This document shows, piece after piece, positions 46,581 to 58,255 of a DNA stretch of 64,000 nucleotides. Where the stretch lies: the NCBI GenBank assembly GCA_016648135.1, contig JADDOH010000304.1, positions 310,001-374,000 of the forward strand, written 5' to 3'. The notes below the pieces were generated by a model, which saw only the letters and a program-made list of their open reading frames with translations, did no database searches and was not told where the DNA came from. Within the stretch, counting starts at the first letter, position 1. Each line of letters begins with the position of its first letter. The position numbers and the translations under genes were made by a program. Origin of the DNA: Agrypnia vestita. Its lineage: Eukaryota; Arthropoda; Insecta; Trichoptera; Phryganeidae.

Positions 46581-47390
46581 TTCTAACGCACCTTCCTACC
46601 TACTCTCTTGTTTAACGTCTTGTTAATGTGTAAGCCCGCAAGGGAGAATAGAAGACAGTAGCCCAAATAATGACGTACATCATTGTGTACTTTGAGTCAA
46701 ATCGATCTGAGTTCTGTACTCCATACTCCTGTGTCACATACAGGAAAAATGATGTTTTTGTGAGAAAATATCAATGTGAATATGAGATCTTTTTTAAATT
46801 TGTAAACAAATAAGACCATTGTCGGAAATTTGAAAATCAGAATAGAAATTTTGCTACAGGTACGTATGAAATTATTTACATTTCAGTTTTTCACAACAAA
46901 TACAATAAATATTGTGTGTAGATTTTAACATTGTTTCTGATATTAACAAAAATTGTCTAAACAACTTAGCACTTTTTTTACGTCTTTCGCGTCCCTTCGA
47001 AGACAGTTTTAAACACTAACATTGAATGAAATTACATAATGCTAATACATATTTATTTAAAATTTAGCCACGTGGTTAAACAAAATTGTAATTTTAAAAA
47101 ACTGTAGATCAAATCATAACGAAGTTATTTGTTAAAATGTTTGAATAATATAATTATCCAATGCGTGTGTATAAATGCATAAATTATTAAATCCATAAAT
47201 TTATTTTACTTTAAAATTTCAGGATAATGGGAAGAAAGAAATTGAGGGGTTAGTTACACCACCTTGATATTTTCAAAAGCTTGAAGATCTAAGAATAATT
47301 AATTCATCACTCATTTCTGAGTAGGTATAGCAATTTGAAACAAGCATAGTAGAAAAAATTTCAAAAGAATTTCATTATTATTCAATTATT
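46581..47390. other. No gene seen
   Basis: AT-rich intronic-type DNA. Confidence 0.4.
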
Positions 47391-47480
47391 TATCAGATTG
47401 ATAATGCCCTCATAAGGCGAAACGCATCTCAAAAAATGAATAATGTAGAACTTAAAAACAAGTGTTTTTATTTCCATATG
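47391..47480 (+). mobile_element. Second hammerhead-like/Penelope-like terminus
   Basis: TTGATAA (47398-47404) at the place of CUGANGA, GCC/GGC stem II (47406-47408 with 47416-47418), GAAAC (47419-47423) and then CGCATC. The downstream GAATAATGTAGAACTTAAAA and ACAAGTGTTTTTATTTCC parallel the tail after the candidate at 18001. The core has two substitutions against consensus, so it is probably inactive. Confidence 0.3.
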
Positions 47481-47504
47481 TTCATTATTCTTTTCCGTTT
47501 TTCT

Positions 47505-47832
47505 CGAAACTTCCTCTTTCAGACTGGCAATGAAAATATCTCCAAAACTATTAGATTGAATTTATTCCAATTTTGCACACATGTTACAAATAACATCTAC
47601 CATGTAGTATATGTACGATATATTTTTTGATAAAATGCACCCTTCGCTTATTATAAATTATTTTTATCTGATCTCATTTGCACATTTTTTTGACGTGCTA
47701 CATTTAACATGAAAATAAACTTATTCATTCAACTCAAACCTTTTCGACATAAAGAACGCGGCGCGTCACGGAGAAAGGCCTATGTGGAACAGCACATAAC
47801 TCCGCCATTTTGAAATTTCAAATAAAAATGGA
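47505..47832 (-). repeat. Second copy of the 19134 dispersed repeat
   Basis: Reverse complement of the 19134-19480 repeat, with AATGGCGGAG, CTTTCTCCGTGACG, GTGCATTTTATCAAAAA, TGTGCAAAATT and GAGATATTTTC in the same order. It adjoins the hammerhead-like segment at 47391, and the 19134 copy is likewise followed by structured hairpins, so the element may extend into them. Confidence 0.65.
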
Positions 47833-48047
47833 TGAAAAAAATAACCAAAGAATGCCGTTAACAATGATACTGAGACAAGTTTTTTATGTGCAATAGTTAA
47901 CAAAAAAATTAATACCTCAAGATAGTTTTATTCCTTACAAGAAATAGATGATTCAGTTACTCCAATCCAAAGATACAGATAAAAATGATAATTAAGCCAG
48001 TTTCATGTACAGTGTAAGGAAATAATTGTAGATGGCGTTAAACTCAC

Positions 48048-48105
48048 CGTTATCCTGCTTGTTGAGCCAGCGGTATGACGGCCTGGGCTGCTGCTTGGAG
48101 CGCAT
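48048..48105 (-). CDS. First coding exon, N-terminus MRSKQQPRP... (possible PRDM16/MECOM-hamlet family)
   Basis: The start context is CCCACCATGC, close to ideal for animals. Nineteen codons give MRSKQQPRPSYRWLNKQDN, and the last base (G) begins codon 20, so the intron is phase 1. Codon usage is GC-rich (CGC, TCC, AAG, CAG, CTC). MRSK followed by basic residues matches the very N-terminus I recall for vertebrate PRDM16 and MECOM and resembles the FOG/SALL MSRRKQ motif that recruits the NuRD co-repressor; those genes also have a tiny first coding exon and a huge first intron. The assignment to a hamlet-like PRDM factor is inference from four residues and gene layout. No second coding exon was found in the remaining 48 kb to the left. 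Confidence 0.65.
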
Positions 48106-48171
48106 GGTGGGGCGCCGCCCACTACGGGCTGAGGGGCCCAGCCCTCCTCCCCACTCCGGGTCCACACCGCC

Positions 48172-48201
48172 CTAGCAGGACACACGGCCGGACCTCGACA
48201 T
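48172..48201 (-). promoter_or_regulatory. Upstream ORF in the leader of the 48 kb exon
   Basis: ATG TCG AGG ... TGC TAG, nine codons, begins four bases after the acceptor and ends 66 bases before the main ATG, in the same frame. Such short upstream ORFs can lower translation of the main frame. Whether it is in the mature leader depends on use of the acceptor at 48206. Confidence 0.5.
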
Positions 48202-48205
48202 CACC

Positions 48206-49335
48206 CTGGAATACAAAAAAAAATTATATCACATGTACTATGTTACACAGTGACGGATTAAACGGTGGGCGGACTGGGTGGCCGCCCGGGGAACTCGCAA
48301 AGGCACCGCGGCCGGGAAGGCTCGACCAAGACCTAAACTCGTTCTACCATAGTGTTATCCTTCATCAATGCAGGTTATAAATACAACCGACATTATACAA
48401 ATGTTGACTTCATAGACAAACAGTATTTCGCCAAAACGATGGTCTTCATGTATAAAGAGAATTAAAAATAATTTAAGAAATAAAATGAACGAGTACAGGT
48501 TAAATTCGATGATAATTCTGTGTATTGAATATGAATTATTTAACAAGTTAATTGTGATGAAATTGCTGAATTTTCAAAAAAAAGTCTCCAAAACAATATT
48601 AAGAACCTAAACACAATTTTTTTATAAACGAAAAACAAGAAATTGTGAAAAAATAAAAACAATACATCGTATTGTCATAATCTTTTTTCATTAAATGAGC
48701 TCAATAAACTCAAAATGAATAGCTACCTAAAATAAAATAAAAATTAATTACTGTAATATTATTCCTATAGCAGTGATGCCGAACCTCTTGGACTCTGCAT
48801 ATTGAAAATACGGAAAAAGAAAATAAGACTATACCGGCGTGTCGAGTGGCGTTTGTCATACTGGGACCGGTTGTTTATCGGCGCGTTAGTACGAGGCATC
48901 GACCACAATCCTTTCTTTTGGTAATCCTGGTGTTACTGAGCGCTGACGTGTCACGCAAAACGTCGTGTCTTGTCACCTTTGACACGCGCGTAATAGATTT
49001 TCCATCTATAGGTTACTTTTCAATTTAACGCCCAAGACCCCCCAACTATGTGATCCGCCACTGGCGCTACAGTTAAATCATTTAAAAAATAAAATAGAAC
49101 GAATCCTAAATTAAGAAACCGCTTTCGGTTCAATATTTCCAGTTCCTAAATTTAGTATCTCGCTATATATTTTAAGTTTCTTTCACTAATTACAATGGTT
49201 TAATTGTACTAGAACGTAGTTGTTTCATATTTACGCACTGAGTACAACGAAAAAAACAATTATTTTCTAAATCACCGACAGAGCGACGGATTCTAAATTT
49301 CATCCGAGATAAGAATAAATGAATCGTCAAATTAG
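48206..49335. other. Probable 5' intron of the 48 kb gene; no exon recognised
   Basis: Follows from the acceptor at 48206. AT-rich start, then mixed composition with a plus frame at 48846 that has no recognisable domain. Confidence 0.4.
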
Positions 49336-49533
49336 CATTTACTCTTCGCACGACGGGATCCTGGGCCGGGAGGGGCAGCGGTGGAGCTGCTGCCGGGTAC
49401 CGACCCCGCGAAGCGCCAGTCCGGGCGGAAGCTCTTCGGTCTCTTCTCACCCGCTGCCATCGTCACCGGCTACTTCTCGTACCCGAAGGTGACTGCTCTC
49501 GCGAGTACGGGCGCTCAGGCACCTGGGTTCTAA
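49336..49533 (+). other. GC-rich open segment, 65 codons, unidentified
   Basis: Between TAG (49333-49335) and TAA (49531-49533) the plus strand encodes a balanced peptide including GGAAVELLPGTDPAKRQSG and RKLFGLFSPAAIVTGYFSYP, with no low complexity. AAG|GTGACT at about 49485 could be a splice donor. There is no ATG and no clear acceptor. It may be an exon of a plus-strand gene, a transposon fragment or chance. Unidentified. Confidence 0.25.
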
Positions 49534-49698
49534 CCTAAATCCACTTTATGGAGCACTCTTAGCGCGGGTTGTGGACTGACTTCTGGGGCCTATCCGCTCT
49601 TCTTTCTCCTTTCGCTTTATCCTTCTTTCTGCGGGCTGCTGGTTTCGAAGAACATATTTTGCGCCACTGCGCATTGTCTACATTTAGTTTCTAAATGT

Positions 49699-49735
49699 AG
49701 GTCTAGGCTAGGCTAGGCTAGGTAGATCTAGGCTC
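49699..49735. repeat. Short TAGGC repeat
   Basis: Four TAGGC-type units with flanking TCTAGG variants. It resembles, but is not, the telomere unit; its nearest neighbour is the GC-rich block. Confidence 0.8.
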
Positions 49736-49839
49736 TTAATTTTGCCATTTTTAAGGTAAACTTTCGAAGTATAAAAATAAAAAAAATGCCGACAAAACTA
49801 CTACGTTACAGCATCTCTCGTCAATAATTCTCTAGGCAT

Positions 49840-50350
49840 CCGGGGGTGGTGGAGAAAGTCCTCCCGCCGCGCCGTAGCGGGCTTCGGTCTAAAAGCGTGC
49901 GGACGATATACGGAGGGGCATTACGTCGCGGAACAGACGGGCGGGAGCCGGGGCGCCGGAGGACGGTGTCCGGTCACAAAGCGCCCGCCGCTAGACGCCG
50001 CTAGACGCCGCGTCCACACGGCGCGGCGGGATGAATAGCTTCCATCCGCGCGACAGAGTGTGGCCGAGGTGCGGGGCGATGATTCGTGAAATCACTTTGC
50101 GGCCTTTCCGTTGTGCCGCGAGTTGAAGCTCCATCATTCAGCGTCCTTTGTGAGCACCCCCTCGCGGTGGCGGCGATAAATCGCCCGCCCCCGCCCGCCC
50201 CGAGCCGCGGGATGCTCCCGTAAACTCCGGGAATTTATCGCCGCTCCTGCGAAGCAAAGCGTCGCTGGTCGGGCGTCTGAAAAAGCGCAGGTGTCCGGCC
50301 CCCGCCCCCCGCCGACCCTCCGTCCACTGCCTCCGTGTCGTACATCAGAT
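49840..50350. promoter_or_regulatory. Strong CpG island, possible promoter of the 48 kb gene
   Basis: The longest and densest CpG block of the window. It contains a duplicated CCGCTAGACG unit near 49990 and C-run tracts at 50180-50330. It lies 1.6-2.1 kb upstream (minus strand) of the exon at 48048-48205, as expected for a promoter or 5' non-coding exon. The 75-codon minus frame (50134-50361) is arginine/glycine-rich and not convincing. No TATA box or initiator could be assigned. Confidence 0.35.
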
Positions 50351-53097
50351 ACGAAAGCCATCTAACCTGTCAAAAACTTGTAAAGTATTGGCTCTTCGCT
50401 TTTCTGCCATTTTGAGTCGAACAAACTGCCTTTTCTGAGTCTCGATTCGCGGTTGAAAAGGACGCCGTGAAAAATGTTAGGAATCCGGAAAATCTATCTC
50501 CACCCGAGAATTTGTGTCAAATATTTTTTAAATCGCGTCGAAAAGCTGTCTTGTACCGACGTTCTCGTATACATATTTCTTACGCCGGAGTAGCGAGACG
50601 AATCACGCGGTGTGTATTGTACGTATATACGTGTGTTGGCAAAATGAAGGACTCGTTGTACTTTCCTTAATCCCGAGCCAGACACAAAACGAACCTCCGC
50701 GAGCTGCGCTACCAGCGCGGAGCGGGCCCCGCGGCAAAGGAACTAATCAGGGGAAACAAAGACCTCCTCGATAGCGAAGCGGATCAAAGCTCAAAATATT
50801 CCCAAGTAGCTATCATTATTCAGTATCGCGCCAGCACCGAAACAGTATGCCTAATACATAATATAAAACGAATTTCTAGCGCATATAATACACGTTTCGA
50901 AATTCTTCGTTTGCGCCTACACAAATTTTACTTGCACTCTGTAATACATTTTTGTTAAAATAAATAATAAAACATATTCTCTTAAATGTTTTTAATTCTG
51001 TTTTATTTTTTTTCTTCTGACATCTCTCGGGATGGTTAATCATTATGACTATCTTCACTTTCGTTAGTATCATAATAAATACTTTATTTAATAATTCGTA
51101 TACATATACGGTAAAACGCATACGTGATCAAATGTGAAATAAAATCCTTATCAAGGCCATTCCTTAGGTAAAAAATCTACTTGTGAATTATAAAAATCTG
51201 CTTGTTGGTACGATAAATGGTGAATTTTCAATTTTAAGTATTTTGAAAATAACAAACTTAAAATACAATAGCTTGAAGAGATAGTATCGATTTAATAATA
51301 ACTCTTCCCTAATATTCGCACTTGGTAATACATAAACATTAAAAAATTGATAACATTATTGATTAGGAAAACATTTTTTGAATTGTGGAATTGATACAAC
51401 TTTATAGAAATTATTCATTTCTAAACTATATCATCAGAAAAGTGCTTTACCCATGTAGGGGCAACCAATCATCACATCATATAAACAAATTTAATTTAAT
51501 CACTTGGATGTACAGAAAAAAAAGTATCTTTCAAGAAAATGTTGTCAGGATTCCAACACCAAATTTCATATAGTTAATAAGCCTCATTGATTAAGTAACA
51601 AAATACATTTAGGGAAATCGCCAAATTATATCTACATTTGCTTCCTCGATGCCAATCTATTTTCTCCCCTTTTCCCGGAAATCGTAACTTCACAAATGAA
51701 TATCTGATTTTATTAAAATGTAACTATATGTAGGTCATAAAATCAAAGGCAATATCCAAAAAATTAAAAAAATGTTTTGAATGCTATCACCAAAGATAAC
51801 TTATTTAAAATGTATTGAATTCTATTTTATGTATCCCTTCCAAAATTATGTTTCCTATAAAATCTCGAATTCTGTACACTATAAATTAGTTATCCTCAAT
51901 GGCTGAATTAAATTTGTTTTGGATATTGCTGCCTTTGCTTTTTTACCTCACATATGTAATATAATATCTGATAGTATATAATATCAAAAAATATTATAGT
52001 AACGTAAACAAATGTAATTGTAAAATAAATAAATGAATAAAATGTAAAAGATGAGCGCCAACAAATCTAGATACACAAATGATTTTTTGTTCTTATTATA
52101 TTATTATTATATTTTTATATAGATGTATGTAAAATATTGTTCATAAACCTTTCAGATCTCTGTCATATTTTAAATAAAATAAAATAAATATTTACACACA
52201 AAAGTACTTTTCTATGATTCGATACAGTGTACAAGCTGCAATGTTTAGCGAAGATATATTTCAGCTTATTCATAGGTGTACCGCTGTAACGTTACCCAGA
52301 GCCGGAGAAAGGACGGAAAGGCCGGTGGGAAAAGTAGGGGAGAGGAGGTGGAAGCGAGATGGAAGGGGAGAAGAAAGAGTGTGGAGGCACTGATGAATCG
52401 TGCAAGCAACACTAGTCAAAGATTTATGTCCGAAATAGGAGTAAATTGTGTGTGAGTGACTGCAATGGGTGCTGGGCGCCCGTAAAGTGTGCGCTGATGA
52501 GTGAATAAAATATGGCCGACGAAGGAGAACGTCTGCTCAGAATATCTGCACCGGTTTGAGAAAAAACAAAATCAGCGTTACTTTACCGGATGTTTAGGTG
52601 AATACAAAATACAATTAACATTTCTTACGGCTTTGGGGTTCATTTAAATATTCCAATGTTTTCATGCGGAAGGTAATAATACCATTACTATAGGTTCTTT
52701 TACTACTTTGAAATACTCGTATTCTTTTAGTTATATTATTTATTTTCTAAAATGTTTCAAGCAGCCTTTGCCAAGTACTATTTATTCGTATTAAGGTAAC
52801 CAATAACCAATCATCCGAAAGAACATAAAAAGAAACATAGAAAAAGTATGTGAGATTAGTTTGAATAAGTTAGTTTAACGTCAAATATCTCAGTTTGAGA
52901 TGAGTATGACTCGACACATTATTGCAGAACTCCATCCATTATATATATAACGATTCAGTTTTTACCAAAATGCATATTATGCTGGTAAAATATAATTTTT
53001 GCATCGTTATATAATATAATTTTTATATAATATAAATTATAGGTATACCTACACTCAAGACAAGAGAGCGAAAGACGATTATTAGATGAATGGATAA
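50351..53097. other. No gene seen
   Basis: Mixed composition to about 50800, then AT-rich. G/A-rich patch at 52310-52380. Inverted AT-rich repeats at 52940-53040 (TTTTACCAAAATGCATAT against ATGCTGGTAAAA). No supported gene. Confidence 0.4.
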
Positions 53098-53860
53098 AAA
53101 AAAGTAACCCATAAAAACCAAGTTTTTACTATATTCCCTTTCTTTGTTAAATATAACAATAATTAAAAATGAATATAACATAACACTAAACTTACATAAA
53201 TTTAATATATTTCTAAAATGTCAGATGTTTTGAGATGTCAAGATTTTGATAGATTCAATTATCATCAATATGAATTTATGAATTATTGAATTATGAATTT
53301 CCAGCGTCAAATGATTTAGTCAGAATCAGATTTGAGTAGAATTCTACAGAATTCTACAGAAGTTAATGTAGAAATTCTACAGAACTAAATGTAGAAATTC
53401 TACAGAAGTTAATGTAGAATTCTTCAAAACTAAGCAGAAATCTAAAAGAAATAAATTATTATTTGATTTTTTCCTAAAAAACCCAGTTTTGCTGTCATCT
53501 GTGAACCAAATATTTTGTAAATTTTCGAAATTCGTAGTGATGTACGTATTATACTGACGGAGTAATTCAAATTTAGAAAATATTCCGTTATTCGTTATCG
53601 GGCCGCCGCGCCGTTGCTAATCAAACTTTTCTAATGATTCCAATTTGAAAAAAACAATAAAATTTCTAATAATCCGAAATTATACTATTATTTTTTTTTT
53701 AATACATCTTCATGATCGTCGCCACGAGCCTGCTTGCCATGTTTCAGCTCGATTGGATCACGGGAAAAGGGTCAAAAATCGATCCAAAGTTTTTCTTGAC
53801 GGCAAGCCGCAAGCCGGCAAGCAAGCAGACGCCACGAGTTAATATAAAGGGAGTAAAAAC
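53098..53860 (+). mobile_element. MITE-like element, family ACTCCCTTTCT, longest form (copy D)
   Basis: It starts CATAAAAACCAAG then TTTTTACTATATTCCCTTTC and ends GCCACGAGTTAATATAAAGG then GAGTAAAAAC. It shares CTAAAATGTCAGATGTTTTG with copy A and the CGTCGCCACGA...CACGGGAAAAGGG block with A and C. It carries a minisatellite expansion (53337-53440) absent from the others. Two overlapping plus frames at 53645-53912 are by-products. Confidence 0.65.
53337..53440. repeat. Minisatellite (TAGAAATTCTACAGAA) inside copy D
   Basis: About four to five imperfect units of GTAGAAATTCTACAGAA alternating with GTTAAT/CTAAAT. The unit core GTAGAAATTCTAC is itself a palindrome, so the array can fold into hairpins. 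Confidence 0.85.
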
Positions 53861-56800
53861 AGGAGCTACGCAGCTTTGTTTGCAGCAGAAGACCGTAGTA
53901 GGAGTGGAGTAGAATTATTGGGGTCGTGGGATGATACCCAGTATCACCACCCCCAATAACGGACAATGGATTTCGAAGAAACATTAAAAAATAAAATTAC
54001 AATTAAAACGCTTCAAATAATAAGGGATATTAATGATAATAAATGACTAGGTATCTACTATTTATTAAACATTGTTACAGAATTAAATATTTTATATTTA
54101 AAAAATGGTCAGTAATAAAAAGTTTTTTTGCATTGGCGCAAGATTGCTTTCATTTCGAGCTCTTTATGGGTCCATTCCGATGGATCGCTTAAACTTGAGG
54201 CACATGAAAAGCATCAACCCCCGCCCCCATCAAACATCCCTGGCGGCCCCCAGGGGGAGGGGAAACTTCACCCATCGTCTAATTTACTGCTAATCGCCCG
54301 CGCTGTTTTATTTACTTAGGCGTCATTCATTCATTTCAAATATATTATTTGCGAAGAAAATTAAATTAATTTTTGTATATAATCTACGACAGGAATATTT
54401 AAAGACAAATCTGCTTTCTTTCTTTTTAAAACACCATTTAATCTGTGTAAGAATATTTTTGTCTGAATTAATATTTTAATAAATATTTATTTTTACTTAT
54501 AGTTATTGAATAATTTTTTATTATAATTAATTAAACAATTATAATTAAATTTAATAATTAACATTATTTTTTTATTAAATATTTTAATTAATTAAACAAT
54601 TATAATTAAATTTAATAATTAACATTATTTTTTTATTAAATATTTTAATAAACACACATCTTTTTAGCATACAATTTTATTTAGTGAGGGAGTAAAAGAT
54701 TTGTATACATAAAACTTTATATTTATTTAATCATCTCGTATTAAGATAAAATTATGAAAATACTACATACACTAATATTGCAAGTAGGTACTATTTTGTT
54801 TAAAATGCGAATTTTTTATCAAATTAATGGGGTTGTGTAATATATCAACAACTTTAACCAAAAATGCACTTGTATAACACATTGATGAAAATACATTTAT
54901 GTCGATTTTAACCACAAAAAATATTAGTAATATTAATAAATAATATTAAAAAAGGAATTCAAATTACAAAGTAGGACCGCAACGCCATCGAACCTATTCA
55001 TAAATAATATTTTAATGAATTAAGATCACTTAAAAAAAAAACTACTCAAATGAAAGAAATGAATTTTATTATAATATAAATACAAGCGTACTGGTGTAAC
55101 CCCTATTAAAAAAAATCTATAATATTTTAACGTAAGTAATTTATGTTGCTTGATAATTTTATGTTATTTTTTAAAGCTTATTATATTATATAATTTTTTA
55201 CTTTACATTACAAGCATTTTTATAATTGTAATATTAACAAATTTATTTCATATATATTATCTTATATACATAGATAATATTCATTTCATGATATAAATAT
55301 AATAAATAGTTAGGTACTGTATTTAAAAATCAGCGAATAATGTATTTTACGTTGAGGTATAGTGGATTTACCATTCGCAATTATCTATTTCATTCCTGGG
55401 AAAGTCGTGAAATACTTAAAGTCTCTATTGCGCCCATACAGATCATACAATTTTGCTCTAGCTTTTCTTGGTAGGTTCCTTGCTCATTTTGCTCCAGTGG
55501 AAAATTATATGCTCGAGCGAGCATATTGTTACGGTGCCATTTCTTCAGAATTTCTGTCCGTAGGTACTTGTACCATAAGTCTTCTTTTGAATGCAATTGG
55601 ACCAAGTCAAATGACACAGCATTTTAAACAAAAGTAAATAAATAAAAAATTGCAAAAGTTTTAATTTATCAAAGTAATAGATGTAGGTATATATGTATAT
55701 ATTAATGTGTAATTTATCAAAGTAATAGGTATGTATTTAAAAGTGTTTTTAAAAAATTGGTGTAAAAATAGGAAAAAGTAGTCAAAATTATCTCTACTTT
55801 CTAAATTGCAATGACGACTATCTATAATTAAAATATTTACTTATACCACTCCTTATTTTTATATATTTATAATAACTAGAATCGATACAAACAACAAAAT
55901 AATTACCATTTAGCTGCATAAATGCTAAATTAATTTGATTAATGGTTTCTATCTAACACCTATAATCGGGTTTGATATTCACCTTTGGCCAATGTCTCAA
56001 TTTACTTTGAGTACCTGTTAAGGTCAATTGAAGGTAATAATCTGCCAATAGTAGAAATTGAGCATCAATTATCAATACTGCAATTTATGGAATGTCTACT
56101 AGCGAAAATACATATATACAGCGTATTTCTACCTATATTTCAATATACTTAGAAGAACTTGTATACGTTTCCTTCGCCTACGCAAGCAGATGGGAGGCTT
56201 CACTAACCCGTGGGTCCAGCGAACACGATTGACTTTAATCGCACGAAATTAAACAAGTGACTTGTGACCTTATTGTTTACTTGTTCGTTTCGTCAGTATG
56301 ACATTTTGGTTATTTTATAAAATGCACTTTTCACTTTTCTATATTAATCGAACGAATCACGCTCTAATAGCCGACCCGTTCGAACTAACCAACTAACTTG
56401 AATAAAACTAAATATTTTTGCTATTATTTAAATACTTTGAACGTAAAAGACATCAAATACCTACATGTTCATTTTGATGTGATCTATTTGGAAAAAAATA
56501 ATTAGTAAAATAATGAGTAGTTCTTGACAAAATTTTATTTTGACAGAATAAGGCAGTTCAAGGCTCATGAAGATCTGGATCCCCAAAAAATGACATCAAC
56601 TGCAGATTACAGACAAAAATATATGAAAATAGCTGCAACTTCAACTGTATAATAAGGTTTACTAGTTCGTATTTATTATATGATTATTGTTTGCGTATTT
56701 ATTATTTTATAGCTTCTGCAATCTCACTTAATCGATCAAAAATAACTTGGTTCCCTTCATCTTCTGTACCCTCTTCTGTGTCATATATTTGTTTTGCAAA

Positions 56801-57035
56801 TAATATTTGTATTTTAGCCTGTATACCCGAATGGCAAAGCGGGTCATATATATACATAACCTGGTTTCGCTGGAATAAACAAGTTAGGTATTATTATTAT
56901 GTACTTCGCAATTAGAAAACTTAGGCAGTAGATCTTTTCAGTTCTCGCTTCATTTCGATATTAAGACAAGATGACATATTAAGGTGGGAAAAGATATATC
57001 CCACGACCGACTGAATTTTTGTATACTTGCACCCC
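53861..57035. other. No gene seen apart from the tandem duplication
   Basis: AT-rich. Near 55362-55637 frames are open on both strands (91 and 75 codons). Neither has a recognisable domain, so I call neither. Confidence 0.4.
54520..54652. repeat. Tandem duplication of about 67 bp
   Basis: AATTAATTAAACAATTATAA with its continuation through TTAACATTATTTTTTTATTA and AATATTTT is present twice in direct succession with almost no change. Confidence 0.9.
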
Positions 57036-57115
57036 TGCTGCCCCGGGCCCCGCTGGCGGGAGTGGTGGGGGGCGGCGGGGCACTCGGCACTTGAGGGATT
57101 TATGACCCGACAACG
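57036..57115. promoter_or_regulatory. Short GC-rich element with GGATTTATGACC
   Basis: A GC-rich run, G-rich on the plus strand, followed by GAGGGATTTATGACCCGA, which contains a TTTATGA site of the kind bound by posterior Hox/Cdx proteins. A similar GAGGGATTTATG occurs at 15586-15600. Motif-level evidence only. Confidence 0.2.
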
Positions 57116-58014
57116 ATAAGTATGTGAATGGGAGTTCGTTTGTTTTGGGGATATATATTGAAACTAAATGCGCAACCGTTTGATATCCAATCGATACCGA
57201 TTCGTTTAGTTATTTTATACATCCACTTGGATCGTGCTACGCGAACATTCTAATTTTGGCAAGGCATCCCGTAATAAGATGTTAAAACAAACAAATTTAT
57301 TGAATACGCACGACAATATGACATATTTGGAGCGGAAGCTGTTTGAGAATCCTATCTTTGTTCAGGTTGTGAGTAACACGTAAACTAAGTAATGCATTCG
57401 AATACAATTAATTATTTTTAGAGTATTGCGATATATATATAGACGGTCCCTACGTATATTGTCGAATCTGCAAAAATATATTTTTCTTTTTCTATCTTAA
57501 ATCATCCAATTTAAACTACGAGTACGTCGGACAACGTTACAATAAATTTATTTTCTTTTCAATTAAGCAAATATTAATAAAAAATTAAACTTTTATTTAA
57601 CATTACCTATCCCAAAATATTGAGGAGTAATCATGTTTAGGATAGTACTTATTGCAGATTCGACAGTAGATATATCTAAGTACCGTCAATATAAGAATAA
57701 TAAAAAAAAGAGATTACCATTAAAATGGGTAAAAAACATTAACTTTGTTACCTCTATGTGACATTAACAAAATTGTATCGATAAAAACAATATCTTTTAT
57801 ATCGGGATTTATTCGACTAATATACAAAATAAACGTGTGACATTATATCCTAAATGATATTCTTTCCACGATCGTTATAATCGAATTCGTATAAATAAAT
57901 ATATATGGAACAAGCGTTTCTTCTGGATTAGAACGTACTAAACACATATGTATTAAATATATATATATTCATTTTTTTATAAAATTGAATCTCTTCTCTA
58001 TTGGTCAGCATGAC

Positions 58015-58255
58015 CAGCCGAAGAAAGGAGAGTGATTTCGTCACTCGGCCCTCACCCTCGGGCCGGGGCGGCGCTGCCAGTCTCCGCCCGCCGGCCCCTC
58101 CCGCGGCCGTTATTTATGCATACTAAGCTGAAAATAGAAGATTTATAGGCGAGACGTGAAAACTATGATATTCATCTACAGCGCACACTTCTGCTCCCAT
58201 TACTGGGAACATTTCCGTAGGGGGGCCTCCGGGAGACAGATGGCTCGCGATATTG
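58015..58255. promoter_or_regulatory. GC-rich island with TTATTTATGC core, candidate enhancer
   Basis: CpG-rich flank followed by CCGTTATTTATGCATACTAA and TTTATAGGCG. The sharp GC contrast and the AT-core sites suggest a conserved non-coding element; conservation could not be tested. Confidence 0.25.

Larger units (their letters stand above)
48048..48205 (-). other. Exon: 5' leader plus first coding segment of a host gene
   Basis: The minus strand shows a T-run and TTGTATTCCAG (acceptor, AG at 48207-48206) before the exon, and AACG|GTGAGTTT (donor after 48048) behind it. The exon is 158 nt: 100 nt leader and 58 nt coding. It is GC-rich with sharp borders against AT-rich flanks. The leader holds a 9-codon upstream ORF (ATG at 48201, TAG at 48174-48172). 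That TAG is in frame with the main ATG, so the main ATG at 48105 is the first possible start in this exon. At least one further 5' exon must lie above 48205. Confidence 0.75.

Noticed and set aside
49699..49735. Second telomere-like array
   Set aside because: The unit is TAGGC, not TTAGG, with only about four copies.
55362..55637. 91-codon plus frame with a 75-codon minus frame opposite
   Set aside because: Neither has recognisable motifs or splice context; overlapping frames on both strands suggest chance.
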